DNA of 64,000 bases from Aequorivita sp. H23M31 (GCF_004022485.1 NZ_CP034951.1:2356001-2420000); one strand, 5' to 3'. Shown: positions 16,473 to 26,165, counted from the first letter of the stretch. Program-made: numbers and translations. The notes: generated by a model not told the origin, from the letters alone.

Positions 16473-16952
16473 TTAGGATATCTTAATATTTCTAGGCGGT
16501 TTTTGTTTTGCCTCTTCTCGTTTTGGAAGTTGTAGGCTCAAAATTCCGTCCTGATATTCCGCTTTTATTTTATCCTCTTCAACTGTTTCTGGCAGGCTGA
16601 AACTTCTTTTAAAGGAAGAGTATCCAAATTCGCGTCGGGTGTAATTATCTTCTTTTGTTTCCTGCTCTTCCCTAGTTTCGTTGGAGATTATGAGCATCTT
16701 ATTATCCAATTCGATATTGAAATCGGATTTCTTCATCCCAGGTACAGCCATTTCAACAAAATAGGCATCTGCGGTTTCGCGGATATTGACTTTGGGAAGT
16801 GTAATTCCGGCATTAAAATTCTGCGAAAAGGCTGGCCAATCGCGGTTAAAGAATTCATCTATCCAAGAGGAAAAAGTTGGAACATTAGACTGTCGATCGG
16901 AGGTTGTTCGTGTCAAACCTCCATTTTTCGGAACATTCATTAGTGTGTTCAT
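16473..16952 (-). CDS. Small heat-shock protein, Hsp20 family
   Basis: The 159-residue chaperone prevents aggregation of unfolded proteins without ATP. The alpha-crystallin domain covers about residues 47-150, from P-K-V-N-I-R-E-T through V-P-G-M-K-K-S-D-F to the family signature Y-x-D-G-I-L-S-L-x-L-P-K. The N-terminal arm contains the W-I-D-E-F-F segment and a short C-terminal tail ends with an I-x-I/V-type motif (I-K-I-S). It is monocistronic, with its own terminator. Confidence 0.95.
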   Translation of the reverse strand: MNTLMNVPKNGGLTRTTSDRQSNVPTFSSWIDEFFNRDWPAFSQNFNAGITLPKVNIRETADAYFVEMAVPGMKKSDFNIELDNKMLIISNETREEQETKEDNYTRREFGYSSFKRSFSLPETVEEDKIKAEYQDGILSLQLPKREEAKQKPPRNIKIS

Positions 16953-17166
16953 AATAAATCAAGATTTAAGTTAAACATTTTTTCTCTTATTTCTACAAAA
17001 TAAATGCCATTGCCAAATAAAGTGCTTCTTTTGCTATTCAACCGTTAATCAAGCTATTATGGCGACAATTTGTCATCCTAGAGTGTCAAAAATTCAGAAA
17101 ATTGTCCATCAAAAAAATAAGTTGGTTTCGTAAAACGATACACTTCTATGAAAAATTTGCCGTCTC

Positions 17167-18738
17167 CTAGAAAAATAATTTAACTAGCACCGGCTTGCCA
17201 TCACTCGCAGCTTGTACCAAAGTATCCGATTGATTTATCAAAACACCAAACCTGAGTCCAAGATGCGCATTATAGATATTTGGATACAAAACCTTTTCAT
17301 GGGTAAATTCTCCTGTTTCAGAAACTTTCAAAAGGTAGAGACGCGGTCCATCCTTAAATTCAACTTGATCGTTTTTCAATCTTAAATCTGAAGCGGCATT
17401 TACAAAATAATAGGCAACGTTGTTTTTCACCGTGGAGGAAAATGAAAGAAAGGGAATGTTGTTCAATGTCAAGGCGCTCTGTCTTTTCTTAAAGTTTTTT
17501 GCCCACGTCAATCCTCCGTTATTACTTATTCTACAGGTGATGATGTCTCTATATATCCGATTTGCAATGGTAAAATCGTCCATAAAAGGCATTTCAAATT
17601 CTTCTGCATTTAGGAAAATATCGCCATTTTCCAACATAAAAATACTTCGATATGTAAGAAACGATTTTATATTCTCCTTAACCTTTCCGTATTTTTCGAT
17701 CATAAATTCCTCAGGAAATGGCTGGAAGGATTCTGAAAGCTTCTCCATAGTTCGGAGGTCCAAATCAAATCTGACTACGCCATCATAACGCTCACCTGTT
17801 GGCAAAGAAAAAAGCCCTATTTTGGCTGTTTCAGCATAAAGACCAACGGCAGCAAGATTATCGTCCGTTGTTACTAATTGAAGGGATCTAATAATATTGA
17901 TGCTTTCAACGGGAATAATTTCTTGTTTTTTTGAAACCACATCTCCGGAAAATAGGATAAAATAATAGTCGGGAATGTAGTTTTTTTCTAGTTTTTTATC
18001 GACGTTCTTAAAAACCCTGCCCAATAAGAAAACTTTACCGTTATTGTCCAAAACCATATTTTGGTATTCCAATGGCAGTTTTATATTTGCGGTTTCATTT
18101 GGAGAAATGACATTTTGAAATTCGTATTCGTAAACTTTCTCAAAATTTCTATTGAAAGTAATGACGAGAAGCGCATCGCTTTCCTTGGATTTGGTGAATA
18201 AATTAAGGGTTATAAATTCTCCATTTTGAGATTCCACGATGTCTCCAAGATTGTTACTTATGTGTTTATTATACTCAGGTTCACTGCGAATTCCGAAGTT
18301 TTCATATTTGTTAAGCCGATTACGATCAATGGAGTAAACTTCCTTTTCGGTAAAATTGAAATCGTTTTTTGGTGAAGTTAAAGTAGCAAATGCATAATTT
18401 TTCTGTTTGTAGTTGTATTGGAATTGCAACAAAACCACCGAATCATCAGTTAAAAACAGACCTTTTATTTCGTTTCGGTTAATTTCAACAGTTGTCCTTT
18501 TTAGTAGTTTTAATTCCCCATTGTAGTGTTCAACATAATAACCTTTTGGACTTGAAACACTTGAATAGTAATTTCTAACTACAAAAACGTCTCCGTTTTT
18601 ATCTTCTTTTGCGAACAGAAGGGTTGTCTTGTACTTTTCATCCTTAAAAATATCACTTACTGAAAATTTAAGTGAATCCGTTTGTGAATAAGCCATTGAG
18701 CTTAAAAAAATACCGAGTAGCAATAGCGTTTTTCCCAT
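17167..18738 (-). CDS. Secreted protein of unknown function
   Basis: I do not recognise a family. The 523-residue product has a signal peptide (about 1-18, ending A-Y-S before Q-T-D-S). The mature part is beta-rich, with repeating strand-turn units and segments such as L-P-T-G-E-R-Y-D-G-V-V-R-F-D-L and N-G-G-L-T-W-A-K-N-F, reminiscent of beta-propeller or sialidase-type repeats (a single S/N-x-x-G-G-x-x-W box). There is no T9SS sorting tail. It is likely exported to the periplasm or surface. No operon partner: the crotonase gene ends about 100 nt upstream. Confidence 0.65.
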   Translation of the reverse strand: MGKTLLLLGIFLSSMAYSQTDSLKFSVSDIFKDEKYKTTLLFAKEDKNGDVFVVRNYYSSVSSPKGYYVEHYNGELKLLKRTTVEINRNEIKGLFLTDDSVVLLQFQYNYKQKNYAFATLTSPKNDFNFTEKEVYSIDRNRLNKYENFGIRSEPEYNKHISNNLGDIVESQNGEFITLNLFTKSKESDALLVITFNRNFEKVYEYEFQNVISPNETANIKLPLEYQNMVLDNNGKVFLLGRVFKNVDKKLEKNYIPDYYFILFSGDVVSKKQEIIPVESINIIRSLQLVTTDDNLAAVGLYAETAKIGLFSLPTGERYDGVVRFDLDLRTMEKLSESFQPFPEEFMIEKYGKVKENIKSFLTYRSIFMLENGDIFLNAEEFEMPFMDDFTIANRIYRDIITCRISNNGGLTWAKNFKKRQSALTLNNIPFLSFSSTVKNNVAYYFVNAASDLRLKNDQVEFKDGPRLYLLKVSETGEFTHEKVLYPNIYNAHLGLRFGVLINQSDTLVQAASDGKPVLVKLFF

Positions 18739-18839
18739 GAATATAGAGTGGCTAAAATTTATTAAGTCCGCAAAAAAGAGCTTTCCAAAAAAAAAGGTTT
18801 CGTTTTAAAATAACATCGAATTTATCTTTTTAAAAACCA

Positions 18840-19622
18840 TTATTTCCCTGGAAAATCTGCCTTTCTCTTCTGAAGAAATGCCTGCGTGCCTTCTTCAAAA
18901 TCTTCGGTACCAAAGCAATTGCCGAATTCTTCGATTTCAACTTCAAAACCATTTTTGCCGTCTTCATAATTGGCATTGATCGCTCGTATTGCCGAAGAAA
19001 TAGCAACTGACGAATTTCTCATAATTTTTGAAGCGATTTTTTCCGTAAATTCCAATAACTCCTCTGCGGAGGTAACATGGTTTACCAACCCGTATTCCAG
19101 TGCCTGATGGGAGTCTATCATTCCAGCGGTCATAATCATTTCCATAGCACGGCCTTTTCCTACCAATTGTGGTAAACGCTGCGTTCCGCCATAACCTGGG
19201 ATTACACCTAAGGAAACTTCGGGCAAGCCCATTTTAGCATTTTCCGAAGCAATTCTGAAATGGGCCGCCATTGCCAATTCCAGTCCACCGCCAAGTGCAA
19301 ATCCGTTTATGGCAGCAATAACTGGCGTGGAAAGATTGGCGACAAAATTAAAAAGCAATGCCTGACCTTTTGCAGCCAGATTTGCGCCCTCTTCCTCCGA
19401 AAAATCTGCAAATTCACTAATGTCCGCACCGGCAACAAATGCTTTTTCACCTGATCCGGTAACTATTATTACTTTTGTTTTTGAGGAAGCATCAGCCTCT
19501 TTAAAGGCATCGTGTAATTCTTGGATAGTTTCCCGGTTAAGGGCATTTAATTTAGAAGGACGGTTAATGGTTAATGTAGTAATACCATTTTCCGTTACGG
19601 AAAGTATGTTGTTGTATTTCAT
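18840..19622 (-). CDS. Enoyl-CoA hydratase/isomerase (crotonase) family
   Basis: The 260-residue enzyme (start at ATG 19620-19622, because conservation begins at M-K-Y-N-N-I-L; the longer frame adds a non-conserved hydrophobic leader) hydrates or isomerises acyl-CoA double bonds. Seen are the crotonase oxyanion-hole regions A-G-A-D-I-S-E-F (about 66-73) and N-G-F-A-L-G-G-G-L-E-L-A-M-A (about 104-117), and the P-E-V-S-L-G-V-I-P-G-Y-G-G-T-Q-R-L segment with the usual catalytic Glu. It is most like short-chain enoyl-CoA hydratases of beta-oxidation; the precise substrate is unknown. Confidence 0.92.
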   Translation of the reverse strand: MKYNNILSVTENGITTLTINRPSKLNALNRETIQELHDAFKEADASSKTKVIIVTGSGEKAFVAGADISEFADFSEEEGANLAAKGQALLFNFVANLSTPVIAAINGFALGGGLELAMAAHFRIASENAKMGLPEVSLGVIPGYGGTQRLPQLVGKGRAMEMIMTAGMIDSHQALEYGLVNHVTSAEELLEFTEKIASKIMRNSSVAISSAIRAINANYEDGKNGFEVEIEEFGNCFGTEDFEEGTQAFLQKRKADFPGK

Positions 19623-19669
19623 AGATAAAGGATTCTTTAGTTCAAGTGAAAGGAGATTTTTGATAAATA

Positions 19670-19677
19670 CAAAACTA
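19670..19677 (-). promoter_or_regulatory. Putative -7 box for the crotonase gene
   Basis: On the minus strand the sequence TAGTTTTG fits the Bacteroidota -7 consensus TAnnTTTG and lies 48 nt upstream of the chosen ATG. I find no clear -33 TTG at the expected distance. Confidence 0.3.
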
Positions 19678-19804
19678 AGCAAGTTTTTAAACTTAACTGC
19701 TTTCGGCTTATAACGAAGGATGAAATGAAAGTAAAATTGAGAATATTAAGTTTTTCCCGGTCTTGAATTTACGCTGGCACAGCTTATAATCTGAATTGTA
19801 ATAT

Positions 19805-20242
19805 TTAGGGCAGTAAAAAAATCAGTACTTCAATAGGAATGTAACCTTCAATAGTATAAAGAACGGTATTGTAATCTCCTTTGCCCTGCCGGATGTATTT
19901 ATTGTCCCAAGTATAGAGAACGGTGTTGTAATCTCCCTTTCCCTGCCGGATATATTTTCCATCCCAAGTGAATAAAACAGTGTTATAATAACCTTTGCCC
20001 TCTCGCAAATATTTTCCGTCCCAAGTATATAAAACTGTATTGTAGTCACCCTTTCCCTGACGTATATATTTGTTATCTACCGTAAACAGAACCGTATTAT
20101 AGGCGCCTTTTCCTTGCCGTAGATATTTACCATCCCAAGTATAGAGCACTTGGTTATAATCTCCCTTGCCTTCGCGAATATAAGCTTGCGCATTCAAAGC
20201 GAAGGAAAATAAAACTGTTAGAGAAATAAGAATAGATTTCAT
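19805..20242 (-). CDS. Secreted protein of six 19-residue tandem repeats
   Basis: After a signal peptide (about 1-20) the 145-residue protein consists of six contiguous repeats, residues 21-39, 40-58, 59-77, 78-96, 97-115 and 116-133, with consensus Y-(I/L)-R-(Q/E)-G-K-G-x-Y-N-T-V-L-(Y/F)-T-W-D-G-K, then a hydrophobic tail (I-P-I-E-V-L-I-F-L-L-P). Repeat nucleotide period is 57. The alternating pattern suggests a beta-flower or beta-propeller-like closed fold, similar to flavobacterial proteins annotated as beta-flower proteins (tentative). The hydrophobic last 12 residues may be an altered C-terminus. Function unknown. It directly follows the histidine kinase gene (16 nt). Confidence 0.75.
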   Translation of the reverse strand: MKSILISLTVLFSFALNAQAYIREGKGDYNQVLYTWDGKYLRQGKGAYNTVLFTVDNKYIRQGKGDYNTVLYTWDGKYLREGKGYYNTVLFTWDGKYIRQGKGDYNTVLYTWDNKYIRQGKGDYNTVLYTIEGYIPIEVLIFLLP

Positions 20243-20258
20243 TAATCTTTTAAGATAA

Positions 20259-21716
20259 TTAGACCATTGCTGGAAAACAAACTGTAAACGACGTTTTTTC
20301 CGGTGATGAATCGAGGGTTACTTCGCCGCCATAGGCTTCCACAATATTTTTGACCATGCCCAAGCCAAGTCCCATACCACTTGTTTTGGTAGTAAATTGA
20401 GGTTCGAAAATACACTCCTTGTTATCTTCCGAAACGCCGATTCCGTTATCGGTAACTTCAATTTCAACAAAAGTTCCTTTCGATTTTACCCACACCTCCA
20501 CTCGCGGCTCGGTTGGTCTTTTTTGCTCAATGGACTGGATGCTGTTTTTTACCAAATTCGTTACAACTCTGATGAGCTGAGTACGATCAAAACGAGCACG
20601 GATTTCTTCTTCTTCGGAAAAGAAATAAATATAATCTTCGTTGAAAATATCCAGGGCCAACTTAGTAATCTTTACAACATTCAAGGTTTCGTCCTGTTGG
20701 GCCGGCATTTTGGCATAGGTTGAAAACGCCGAAGCGATAGAACTCAGCGTATCAATCTGCTGCAGGAGCGTATTGGTATATTCACTAACTTTTTGATAAA
20801 CATCCGGATCATGGCAGTCAAATTTTCGATGAAAACTTTGAACGGTTAATCGCATCGGTGTCAGCGGATTTTTGATTTCGTGTGCTACCTGCTTCGCCAT
20901 TTCACGCCAAGCAGTTTCACGCTCACTGGCAGCTAGTTGTGCTGCACTTTTTTCCAGTTCGTCTATCATTCCGTTATAGGAATTCACAAGGATTGCAATT
21001 TCACCAGGCATATCACGGATATGGATTTTCTTGTTTCGTGTGTGAAATCGGGTTTTCGAAAGTTTATCACTAATTTCCTTGAGTGATCGGGTAATGTATT
21101 TTGATAAGAAATAAGCCAAAGCAATAGCTACCAATAGCATAAAAAAGTAGGCAACTCCCAATCTATAGAGATACTCCGTGAGTTCCTTGGTAATAAATCC
21201 GTCATCTTCTATATACGGTAAATTGAGAATAGCCAACGGTTTAAAGTAGCTATCGGTTATATAGGTATAGGAAGACTGGTATTTTTGACCATCCTCCACA
21301 AATTCTTTTATATAACTTTTTGTAGGTGAATTCTGAAGCGATTCCAGAATGTGGTCAGGAATTTTAGGAATAACGGAATCCTTAAAAAATGAAGGTTTGG
21401 ACGATTTTAAAAGATTGCCTTTTAGATCGTACAAATAGAGCTCCAAACTATGTATATCCTTGATCTCATAGATCTTTTCCTTAAAAATCAAGGGAATCTG
21501 CTTTGTTTCAACAGGATACGTAGTGGTTTTTAAAACATAATTAATATTTTCACGAATGGCAGCTTCCTTTCGCAAAAGCCGGTCACGATGGTAATCCTCT
21601 GCTTCTTTTCGGTATTGATAAATAGTAACAATGGCAATCAGTACGGAAGCACCAATCACCAACAATAACATAGAAAGAAAAATTCGCGTACGAAGCGAGC
21701 GTTTGTAAAAATACAT
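20259..21716 (-). CDS. NtrY-like sensor histidine kinase
   Basis: The 485-residue membrane kinase has TM1 at about 12-32, a periplasmic sensor region (about 35-185), TM2 at about 186-206, a HAMP linker (about 207-260) and a kinase core. The H-box is V-A-H-E-I-K-N-P-L-T-P-M with phospho-acceptor His279; the NtrY-type N-P-L-T-P-M form is clear. The ATP-binding domain has N-box V-T-N-L-V-K-N-S-I-Q-S, G1 D-N-G-I-G-V and G2 G-M-G-L-G-L-G-M-V. No response regulator gene is adjacent, so it is an orphan here; the signal is unknown. Confidence 0.92.
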   Translation of the reverse strand: MYFYKRSLRTRIFLSMLLLVIGASVLIAIVTIYQYRKEAEDYHRDRLLRKEAAIRENINYVLKTTTYPVETKQIPLIFKEKIYEIKDIHSLELYLYDLKGNLLKSSKPSFFKDSVIPKIPDHILESLQNSPTKSYIKEFVEDGQKYQSSYTYITDSYFKPLAILNLPYIEDDGFITKELTEYLYRLGVAYFFMLLVAIALAYFLSKYITRSLKEISDKLSKTRFHTRNKKIHIRDMPGEIAILVNSYNGMIDELEKSAAQLAASERETAWREMAKQVAHEIKNPLTPMRLTVQSFHRKFDCHDPDVYQKVSEYTNTLLQQIDTLSSIASAFSTYAKMPAQQDETLNVVKITKLALDIFNEDYIYFFSEEEEIRARFDRTQLIRVVTNLVKNSIQSIEQKRPTEPRVEVWVKSKGTFVEIEVTDNGIGVSEDNKECIFEPQFTTKTSGMGLGLGMVKNIVEAYGGEVTLDSSPEKTSFTVCFPAMV

Positions 21717-21780
21717 TCACACTTTTTTGAGTAGAAAGATAGCAATAATCAAACCGTTTAATTCTGAATTCTGAATTGAT

Positions 21781-22329
21781 TCACTTTTCCCGAATTCGCT
21801 TATAAATTTTAAAGCCCATCATCAAAATAATGGCGAACACGAAAATTCCGACTGTTCCGTAAATCCAATTGACAGCGTTTTTTAGGATTACAAGAAAAAC
21901 TACCGCGAACAGAATGAGTGTGGGTACTTCATTAAAAAGTCGCATATAGTTTGAAGAATGTTTTACAACTCCGTTTTGAAGTTGCTTAAAGATTTGATGG
22001 CATTTGAATTGGTAGATAATCAATAAAACCACAAAACCCAATTTCACCTGCATCCAAGGTTGATGCAGCAAATTACTATTTATAAAGAGCAGCCAAATTC
22101 CGAAGAAAACAGCTAAGATCATCGATGGCCAAGTGATAATGTTCCAGAGACGGGAGGCCATTATCTTGAGCTGATTTCCTAAGATTTCCTTTTCCGGAGA
22201 AGGCTTTTGAAAGGCCTCAATTTGGTAAACAAACAATCGGACAATATAAAAAAGTCCCGCAAACCAAGTGACGATAAAAATGAGGTGAAGGGATTTTATA
22301 TAGAGGTAGGATTCCATTTCGATTTTCAA
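21781..22329 (-). CDS. hemJ: HemJ-type protoporphyrinogen IX oxidase (CopD-like)
   Basis: The 182-residue integral membrane protein has about four helices and begins with the HemJ/UPF0093 pattern Y-I-K-S-L-H-L-I-F-I-V-T-W-F-A-G-L-F-Y-I-V-R-L-F-V-Y, including the conserved His and the Arg. HemJ oxidises protoporphyrinogen IX to protoporphyrin IX, the step before ferrochelatase. It is often annotated as a CopD family protein. Placement about 3.8 kb from hemH and within a region rich in hem genes supports the HemJ call. Start may be Met1 or Met5. Confidence 0.85.
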   Translation of the reverse strand: MKIEMESYLYIKSLHLIFIVTWFAGLFYIVRLFVYQIEAFQKPSPEKEILGNQLKIMASRLWNIITWPSMILAVFFGIWLLFINSNLLHQPWMQVKLGFVVLLIIYQFKCHQIFKQLQNGVVKHSSNYMRLFNEVPTLILFAVVFLVILKNAVNWIYGTVGIFVFAIILMMGFKIYKRIREK

Positions 22330-22452
22330 AAAGACTTGGCAAAATTAGTCTTTTCGTTCCAAACCTTCTCGATTTGAAAAATATTGATTTATACGGCGGG
22401 AATTTTTATCAACCACCTGGTTTCCTCGATTAAAAGCATTCGAACAGTGCAA

Positions 22453-23538
22453 TTAATTCTTGATGAATTTCTTCACAGTATTTCCCGAAGCCGATTCAAC
22501 TCGGATAAAATACATTCCGGCTTTTAAGCCTGAAACGTCCACTACCTTTAAATTTTCATCTTCTTCAAAAATGACAGTTCTTCCATTAATATCCATAATC
22601 GAAATCAAATCCAATTCAACCATATTGGATTTAATACACAATTTATCTTCCACAGGGTTAGGAAAAATAGTCAGAGTATTTATTTGATGTTCTGGAGTTG
22701 AAAGAATCAGAACATTTCTAAAATAATAGGTGAAACCTGGGAAGTATTCATATTGAAAATAATCAATCCCATCGTTTCCTTGGTAAACCAAACTTCTCAA
22801 TGGCAATCCCCATTCCAATTCCCCTAATACATAGCTAGGAGAGCCATCAGTGCAATTGCTTTCATCCTTATTATAATTTCGGGATTGTAGTATGAACTCC
22901 TCGCCCAAATCTCCTTCGCTAAAAATAAGATTTCCATCTATAAGTGAACAGTCCTCAACACCGGTATAACTAAGATCCGAATTAATTGTAATCTGAGGTG
23001 GGTTGGGTCCGGTATAAAATGTGGGTTCGCCAAGATCTACGTCCGACTTATATAAATACCAGTTTTGAAATAGCAGCGGACTGGGGTCTTCATTTGGCGC
23101 TGTGCTAAAGTAAGCTTTGTTATAGTCTGCGTCGACAAGGGTTAAATATTTAAATCCGTTAGAGTGATTATATGTATACGTCAACGTCTTAGATTGCATA
23201 TTGTCGGCCTTCAACACCTCATAAAAATAGAGATTTTCATAATAACAATTTGGTTCAACACAATCGTGCTGCGTAATGCTGTATGAGTGAAGTGTTATTG
23301 TAGTTCCATCAAAATTTGCTCCTGCATTCAAAGTATTAAAAATACCGTCAGCATTTATAACGTGGCTTCCGGGAAGTTCATAGAAGGCCACATTTGGGTT
23401 TTCTCCATTTGGTGTATAATAAATATCACCAACTTGCAAATATTTCAGATTGAAAACTTCATTAAGTAAACCTGCTGGTTGGGTCCGGCCGATATTTATG
23501 AAGGAAATGAGCAATAAAGGAAGTAGTAGTCTCTTCAT
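22453..23538 (-). CDS. Secreted protein with T9SS type A sorting domain
   Basis: The 361-residue protein (ATG at 23536-23538 chosen because it starts a signal peptide: K-R-L-L-L-P-L-L-L-I-S-F) ends in a typical type A sorting domain of about 75 residues: I-F-P-N-P-V-E-D-K-L, then I-M-D-I-N-G-R-T-V, V-D-V-S-G-L-K-A-G-M-Y-F-I-R-V and K-K-F-I-K-N. That tail directs export by the type IX secretion system and cell-surface attachment or release. The passenger region (about 20-280) is beta-rich with Cys and aromatic residues; I do not recognise an enzyme domain. Confidence 0.85.
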   Translation of the reverse strand: MKRLLLPLLLISFINIGRTQPAGLLNEVFNLKYLQVGDIYYTPNGENPNVAFYELPGSHVINADGIFNTLNAGANFDGTTITLHSYSITQHDCVEPNCYYENLYFYEVLKADNMQSKTLTYTYNHSNGFKYLTLVDADYNKAYFSTAPNEDPSPLLFQNWYLYKSDVDLGEPTFYTGPNPPQITINSDLSYTGVEDCSLIDGNLIFSEGDLGEEFILQSRNYNKDESNCTDGSPSYVLGELEWGLPLRSLVYQGNDGIDYFQYEYFPGFTYYFRNVLILSTPEHQINTLTIFPNPVEDKLCIKSNMVELDLISIMDINGRTVIFEEDENLKVVDVSGLKAGMYFIRVESASGNTVKKFIKN

Positions 23539-23657
23539 AGTGAAAAGTTTAGAACTTAAATATAATGAAAAAATTCCCAGCATTTTTGATTCTCTATTTT
23601 CTTTCGAGAATTAAATTGAACCCAAAGAAACTCCAGTTCGATTTCACTATAAAAAAT

Positions 23658-24998
23658 TTAAACTTTCAAAGTCTTTCGAATCTCCCGATTTAGAAAATAT
23701 CCCGTTACAATAGTTGAAAGTACATCCGAAACAGGAAAGGAAATCCATACTCCCATTTCGCCAAAAAAGTGGGGGAGAATAAAAATCAGGGGAATAAAGA
23801 AAAAACCTTGTCGTGTAAGGGTAAGCAGTAGTGCTGGTACAGCTTTTCCGATAGCTTGAAAGTAGGCGGCACCGATCAATTGGATGGCAACAATGGGAGT
23901 GGCCGCAAAAACCCATCGCATATATTTTGGCGTTTGGGCAAGAATTTGCGCATCATCAGTAAACACAGATACAATTGCTTCGGGGAAGGACATGATTACA
24001 ATAAAAATGAGCAGACCCAACCCAGCAGCGTACAAAATAGCCCTGTTGATACTTTCCCGAACTCTTTCAAATTTATGTCCGCCATAATTATATCCTGCAA
24101 TTGGCAAAAATCCTTGTGTTACTCCCAAAACTGGAAATAGCGCAAACATGAGCATTCGCGCAATAATTCCGTAAGAGGCAATTGAAGATTCCCCACCCAT
24201 TTCGAATAGAATATTGTTCATAAAAAGGTAAGTAACACTAACAACGGACTGTCTCGCCAAAGTAACAAAACCAAGGGAAGACATTTCCTTTAGCACAGAC
24301 CAATTGAATCCTAAATGATGAAAACGTATCTTAATTTCGGATCTATCGCTTAAAAAGAAATACAGGATATAAAGAAAACTCAATCCGTACGAAATGGTGG
24401 TTGCCCAAGCCGCTCCGGCCATTCCCATATCCAACTGATAGATAAAAATGTAATCGAGGATCAAATTTCCGATAGAAGGAACAATCATCGAAATCATGGA
24501 GAATTTGGGTTTTCCCTCAGCGCGGATTACGTTGTTTCCCATCATACTTAGCGCCAACAATGGCACGCCATAGAGAACAATACGATAATAAACTTTTGCA
24601 GGTTCAAAAATATCGCCCTTTCCACCGAAAACTGGGATTAGATCATTGATAAAAAAGAGACCGAGAAACACCATAGTGCTCGTGAGGAGAATGGATATAC
24701 TTATTTGGTTTCCGAAGGTTCTGAGAGCTCGTTCCTTATTTCCTGAGCCCAGAGCACGCGAAATTATGGAAGCCCCACCAATGCCGATTGCCATTCCCAA
24801 AGCGGCAATAAAAAAGGAAATAGGAAGAACAACATTGATTGCAGCAATAGCGATGGGACCGATCCAGTTTCCCACAAATATGGTATCAACCAGAATATTG
24901 AGGGACATTACAAGAATCCCAATAGAAGCGGGAACTGCTTGTTTTATTAATAATTTACCAATGGGTTCGGTACCTAGAGCTTCAGATTTATTGCTCAT
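23658..24998 (-). CDS. MATE family efflux transporter
   Basis: The 446-residue protein has twelve predicted membrane helices in two similar six-helix halves, as in MATE Na+/H+-driven multidrug exporters (N-half begins I-G-K-L-L-I-K-Q-A-V-P-A-S-I-G; C-half L-G-V-T-Q-G-F-L-P-I-A-G-Y-N-Y-G-G). The G-x-x-x-I-S-R-A-L-G-x-G-N motif after TM2 is clear. Substrate cannot be told from sequence. It is a single gene between the T9SS protein and hemH. Confidence 0.92.
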   Translation of the reverse strand: MSNKSEALGTEPIGKLLIKQAVPASIGILVMSLNILVDTIFVGNWIGPIAIAAINVVLPISFFIAALGMAIGIGGASIISRALGSGNKERALRTFGNQISISILLTSTMVFLGLFFINDLIPVFGGKGDIFEPAKVYYRIVLYGVPLLALSMMGNNVIRAEGKPKFSMISMIVPSIGNLILDYIFIYQLDMGMAGAAWATTISYGLSFLYILYFFLSDRSEIKIRFHHLGFNWSVLKEMSSLGFVTLARQSVVSVTYLFMNNILFEMGGESSIASYGIIARMLMFALFPVLGVTQGFLPIAGYNYGGHKFERVRESINRAILYAAGLGLLIFIVIMSFPEAIVSVFTDDAQILAQTPKYMRWVFAATPIVAIQLIGAAYFQAIGKAVPALLLTLTRQGFFFIPLIFILPHFFGEMGVWISFPVSDVLSTIVTGYFLNREIRKTLKV

Positions 24999-25098
24999 CT
25001 ATTATTGTTATTATCCTTTTACTCAGTTTGGTTTCCCTTAGCTATCTAAATGAATCCAGCAGGTATCCAATAAAAAATAACAATTGAGAAAAATACTT

Positions 25099-26139
25099 TT
25101 AAGCTATAGCCGTCTTTACGTCCACAATTCGCCAATGATCAATCCATCCGGTTAGAACGTCCGCCCAGTCATCCCGAACATTCAGACAAGGAATAACGGT
25201 GAATTCCTTTCCTCCGGCTTCCAAGAAAATCTCCTTCCCTTCCATCGCTATTTCTTCTAGAGTTTCTAAACAGTCACTTACAAAAGCTGGGGTAACAACC
25301 ACCAACTTCTTAACTCCCTCCAATCCCATTCTTTCAATAGTTCGGTCTGTTGGTGGTTTTAGCCACGGATCAAATCCCAAACGCGATTGAAAACTATTGG
25401 TATAAGTTCCAGGTTTTAGGTTGAGTTTTGCAGCGACTAATTCGGTAGTTTTTAGACATTGGTGTCTGTAGCAAAATTCGTGAGCAGGAGAAGGGGTTAC
25501 ACAGCAACTGCCGTCTATTTTGCAATGGCTTTTGGTAATATCTCTTTTATAAATATGTCGTTCCGGAACTCCGTGATAACTGAAGATAATATGTTCATAA
25601 TCCACATTTTCCAAACCTTCGGCAATGCTTTTTGAAAGTACATCTATATATTCAGGCTTATTGTAAAAAGCAGGTAGGGAGGTAATTTCCATTTGTGGAA
25701 AATACTTTTTACGGAGCTGTTCTACTTTCACATCTATAGTTTCCGTAGTAGCCATGGCAAACTGTGGATAAAGAGGAATGGTCAACACCTCATCTACACC
25801 TTGATCCGCCAATTCCTGAAGTCCCTTTTGCAGCGTTAAACTGCCATAACGCATTGCCAATGCTACTGGAACGGTAGTTCTATCCTTTATTTTATCCTGA
25901 AGTTTTTCTGAAAGAACTATCAAAGGAGAACCTTCTGGCCACCAAATTTTTTCATAAGCTTCAGCTGATTTTTTAGGTCGGGTATTTAAAATGATTCCTC
26001 TTACTATGAAAGACCGAAGCCAAAAGGGAACATCGATTACTCTCGGATCCATAAGGAATTCATCGAGATATTTTTTAACGTCTTTCGGATCGGTACTATC
26101 GGGTGAGCCGAGATTGACAAGAAGAACTCCTTTGGACAT
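25099..26139 (-). CDS. hemH: Ferrochelatase
   Basis: The 346-residue enzyme inserts Fe2+ into protoporphyrin IX, the last step of haem b synthesis. The start at ATG 26137-26139 (M-S-K-G-V-L-L-V-N-L-G-S-P) is preferred to the frame that begins seven codons upstream. The family signature with the catalytic His, I-F-S-Y-H-G-V-P-E-R-H, lies near residues 186-196, and the Glu-containing V-S-D-C-L-E-T-L-E-E-I near 260-270. Several Cys residues (S-C-C-V-T-P, H-E-F-C-Y-R-H-Q-C) lie between these two motifs. Confidence 0.96.
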   Translation of the reverse strand: MSKGVLLVNLGSPDSTDPKDVKKYLDEFLMDPRVIDVPFWLRSFIVRGIILNTRPKKSAEAYEKIWWPEGSPLIVLSEKLQDKIKDRTTVPVALAMRYGSLTLQKGLQELADQGVDEVLTIPLYPQFAMATTETIDVKVEQLRKKYFPQMEITSLPAFYNKPEYIDVLSKSIAEGLENVDYEHIIFSYHGVPERHIYKRDITKSHCKIDGSCCVTPSPAHEFCYRHQCLKTTELVAAKLNLKPGTYTNSFQSRLGFDPWLKPPTDRTIERMGLEGVKKLVVVTPAFVSDCLETLEEIAMEGKEIFLEAGGKEFTVIPCLNVRDDWADVLTGWIDHWRIVDVKTAIA

Positions 26140-26157
26140 ATTGAAAAATTTAATTGG

Positions 26158-26165
26158 CAAAGATA
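26158..26165 (-). promoter_or_regulatory. Putative -7 box for hemH
   Basis: Minus-strand TATCTTTG fits TAnnTTTG and lies 19 nt upstream of the hemH ATG. A -33 TTG is not evident, so the call rests on the box alone. Confidence 0.35.

Noticed and set aside
19822..20182. 57-nt tandem repeats that could suggest a CRISPR array
   Set aside because: The repeats are contiguous with no unique spacers and code for a regular secreted protein in frame.
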